5,627 nucleotides of DNA from Oscillospiraceae bacterium (lineage in GTDB: Bacteria > Bacillota > Clostridia > Oscillospirales > Oscillospiraceae), in assembly GCA_009785655.1 (NCBI GenBank), contig WQVW01000119.1, forward strand, positions 1-5,627, written 5' to 3'. Below are positions 5,620-5,627 of this stretch, piece after piece. Positions within the stretch are counted from its first letter, which is position 1, and each line of letters starts with the position of its first letter. The notes under the pieces are model-generated. The model was given only the letters and a program-made list of their open reading frames with translations, was not told the origin of the DNA and made no database searches. The translations under genes were made by a program, and so were the position numbers.

Positions 5620-5627
5620 ATGGCACC
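5620..5627 (+). CDS. Start of the next operon gene (3' truncated by the window edge)
   Basis: ATG at 5620 lies 1 nt after the aroC stop (TGA 5616-5618). It is preceded by a strong ribosome binding site, AAGGGAG at 5606-5612, with a 7-nt spacer. Only two full codons (Met-Ala) are visible, so the product cannot be identified. By context it could be another aromatic-pathway gene, such as chorismate mutase/prephenate dehydratase, shikimate dehydrogenase or shikimate kinase, but this is inference from operon order in relatives. Confidence 0.6.

Overview
The window looks like a stretch of a bacterial chromosome, most likely from a Clostridia-type member of the Bacillota with mid-range G+C. Three things suggest this: the gene order aroF-aroB-aroA-aroC, the residue signatures of the Aro proteins (an Iβ-type DAHP synthase with an N-terminal regulatory domain, an SGSTLR-type EPSP synthase, and a QSHS/GGGHFSGR-type chorismate synthase), and a mixture of ATG, GTG and TTG starts behind purine-rich ribosome binding sites. 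The lineage is an inference from these features and was not tested by a search. All supported genes are on the + strand, and the DNA is almost fully coding.

Left part (1-1173). The window opens inside the 3' end of a gene whose last 36 codons read like the C-terminus of a SAM-dependent methyltransferase. Its stop overlaps, in an ATGA tetranucleotide, the start of a serine hydrolase of the beta-lactamase/PBP4*-like family. That hydrolase has an SxxK, YxN and KxG triad and no visible signal peptide.

Centre and right (1174-5627). The only real intergenic gap, 84 nt, holds a strong sigma-A/sigma-70-type promoter with an extended -10. It drives a compact shikimate-pathway operon: aroF (step 1, DAHP synthase), aroB (step 2, 3-dehydroquinate synthase), aroA (step 6, EPSP synthase) and aroC (step 7, chorismate synthase). 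Another gene starts at 5620 and is cut off after two codons. The intervening steps (aroD, aroE, aroK) and the chorismate-consuming enzymes are not in the window and may lie downstream or elsewhere. Together the four enzymes cover entry into the pathway and its last two steps before chorismate, the precursor of Phe, Tyr, Trp and folate.

The most notable detail is at the junctions. aroF and aroB are bridged by a possible 7-codon micro-ORF that overlaps the aroF stop and the aroB start, each through an ATGA. It has its own GAGGTG ribosome binding site, which lies partly inside a 6-bp hairpin. aroB and aroA are in the same reading frame, separated only by tandem TGA-TAG stops and one more codon. 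aroA starts at TTG and aroC at GTG, with 6-nt and 1-nt gaps. This points to a heavily translationally coupled operon. I found no mobile element, CRISPR array, tRNA, rRNA, riboswitch or convincing intrinsic terminator. The window is best described as a well-preserved biosynthetic operon with unusual junction architecture, not as a new system.
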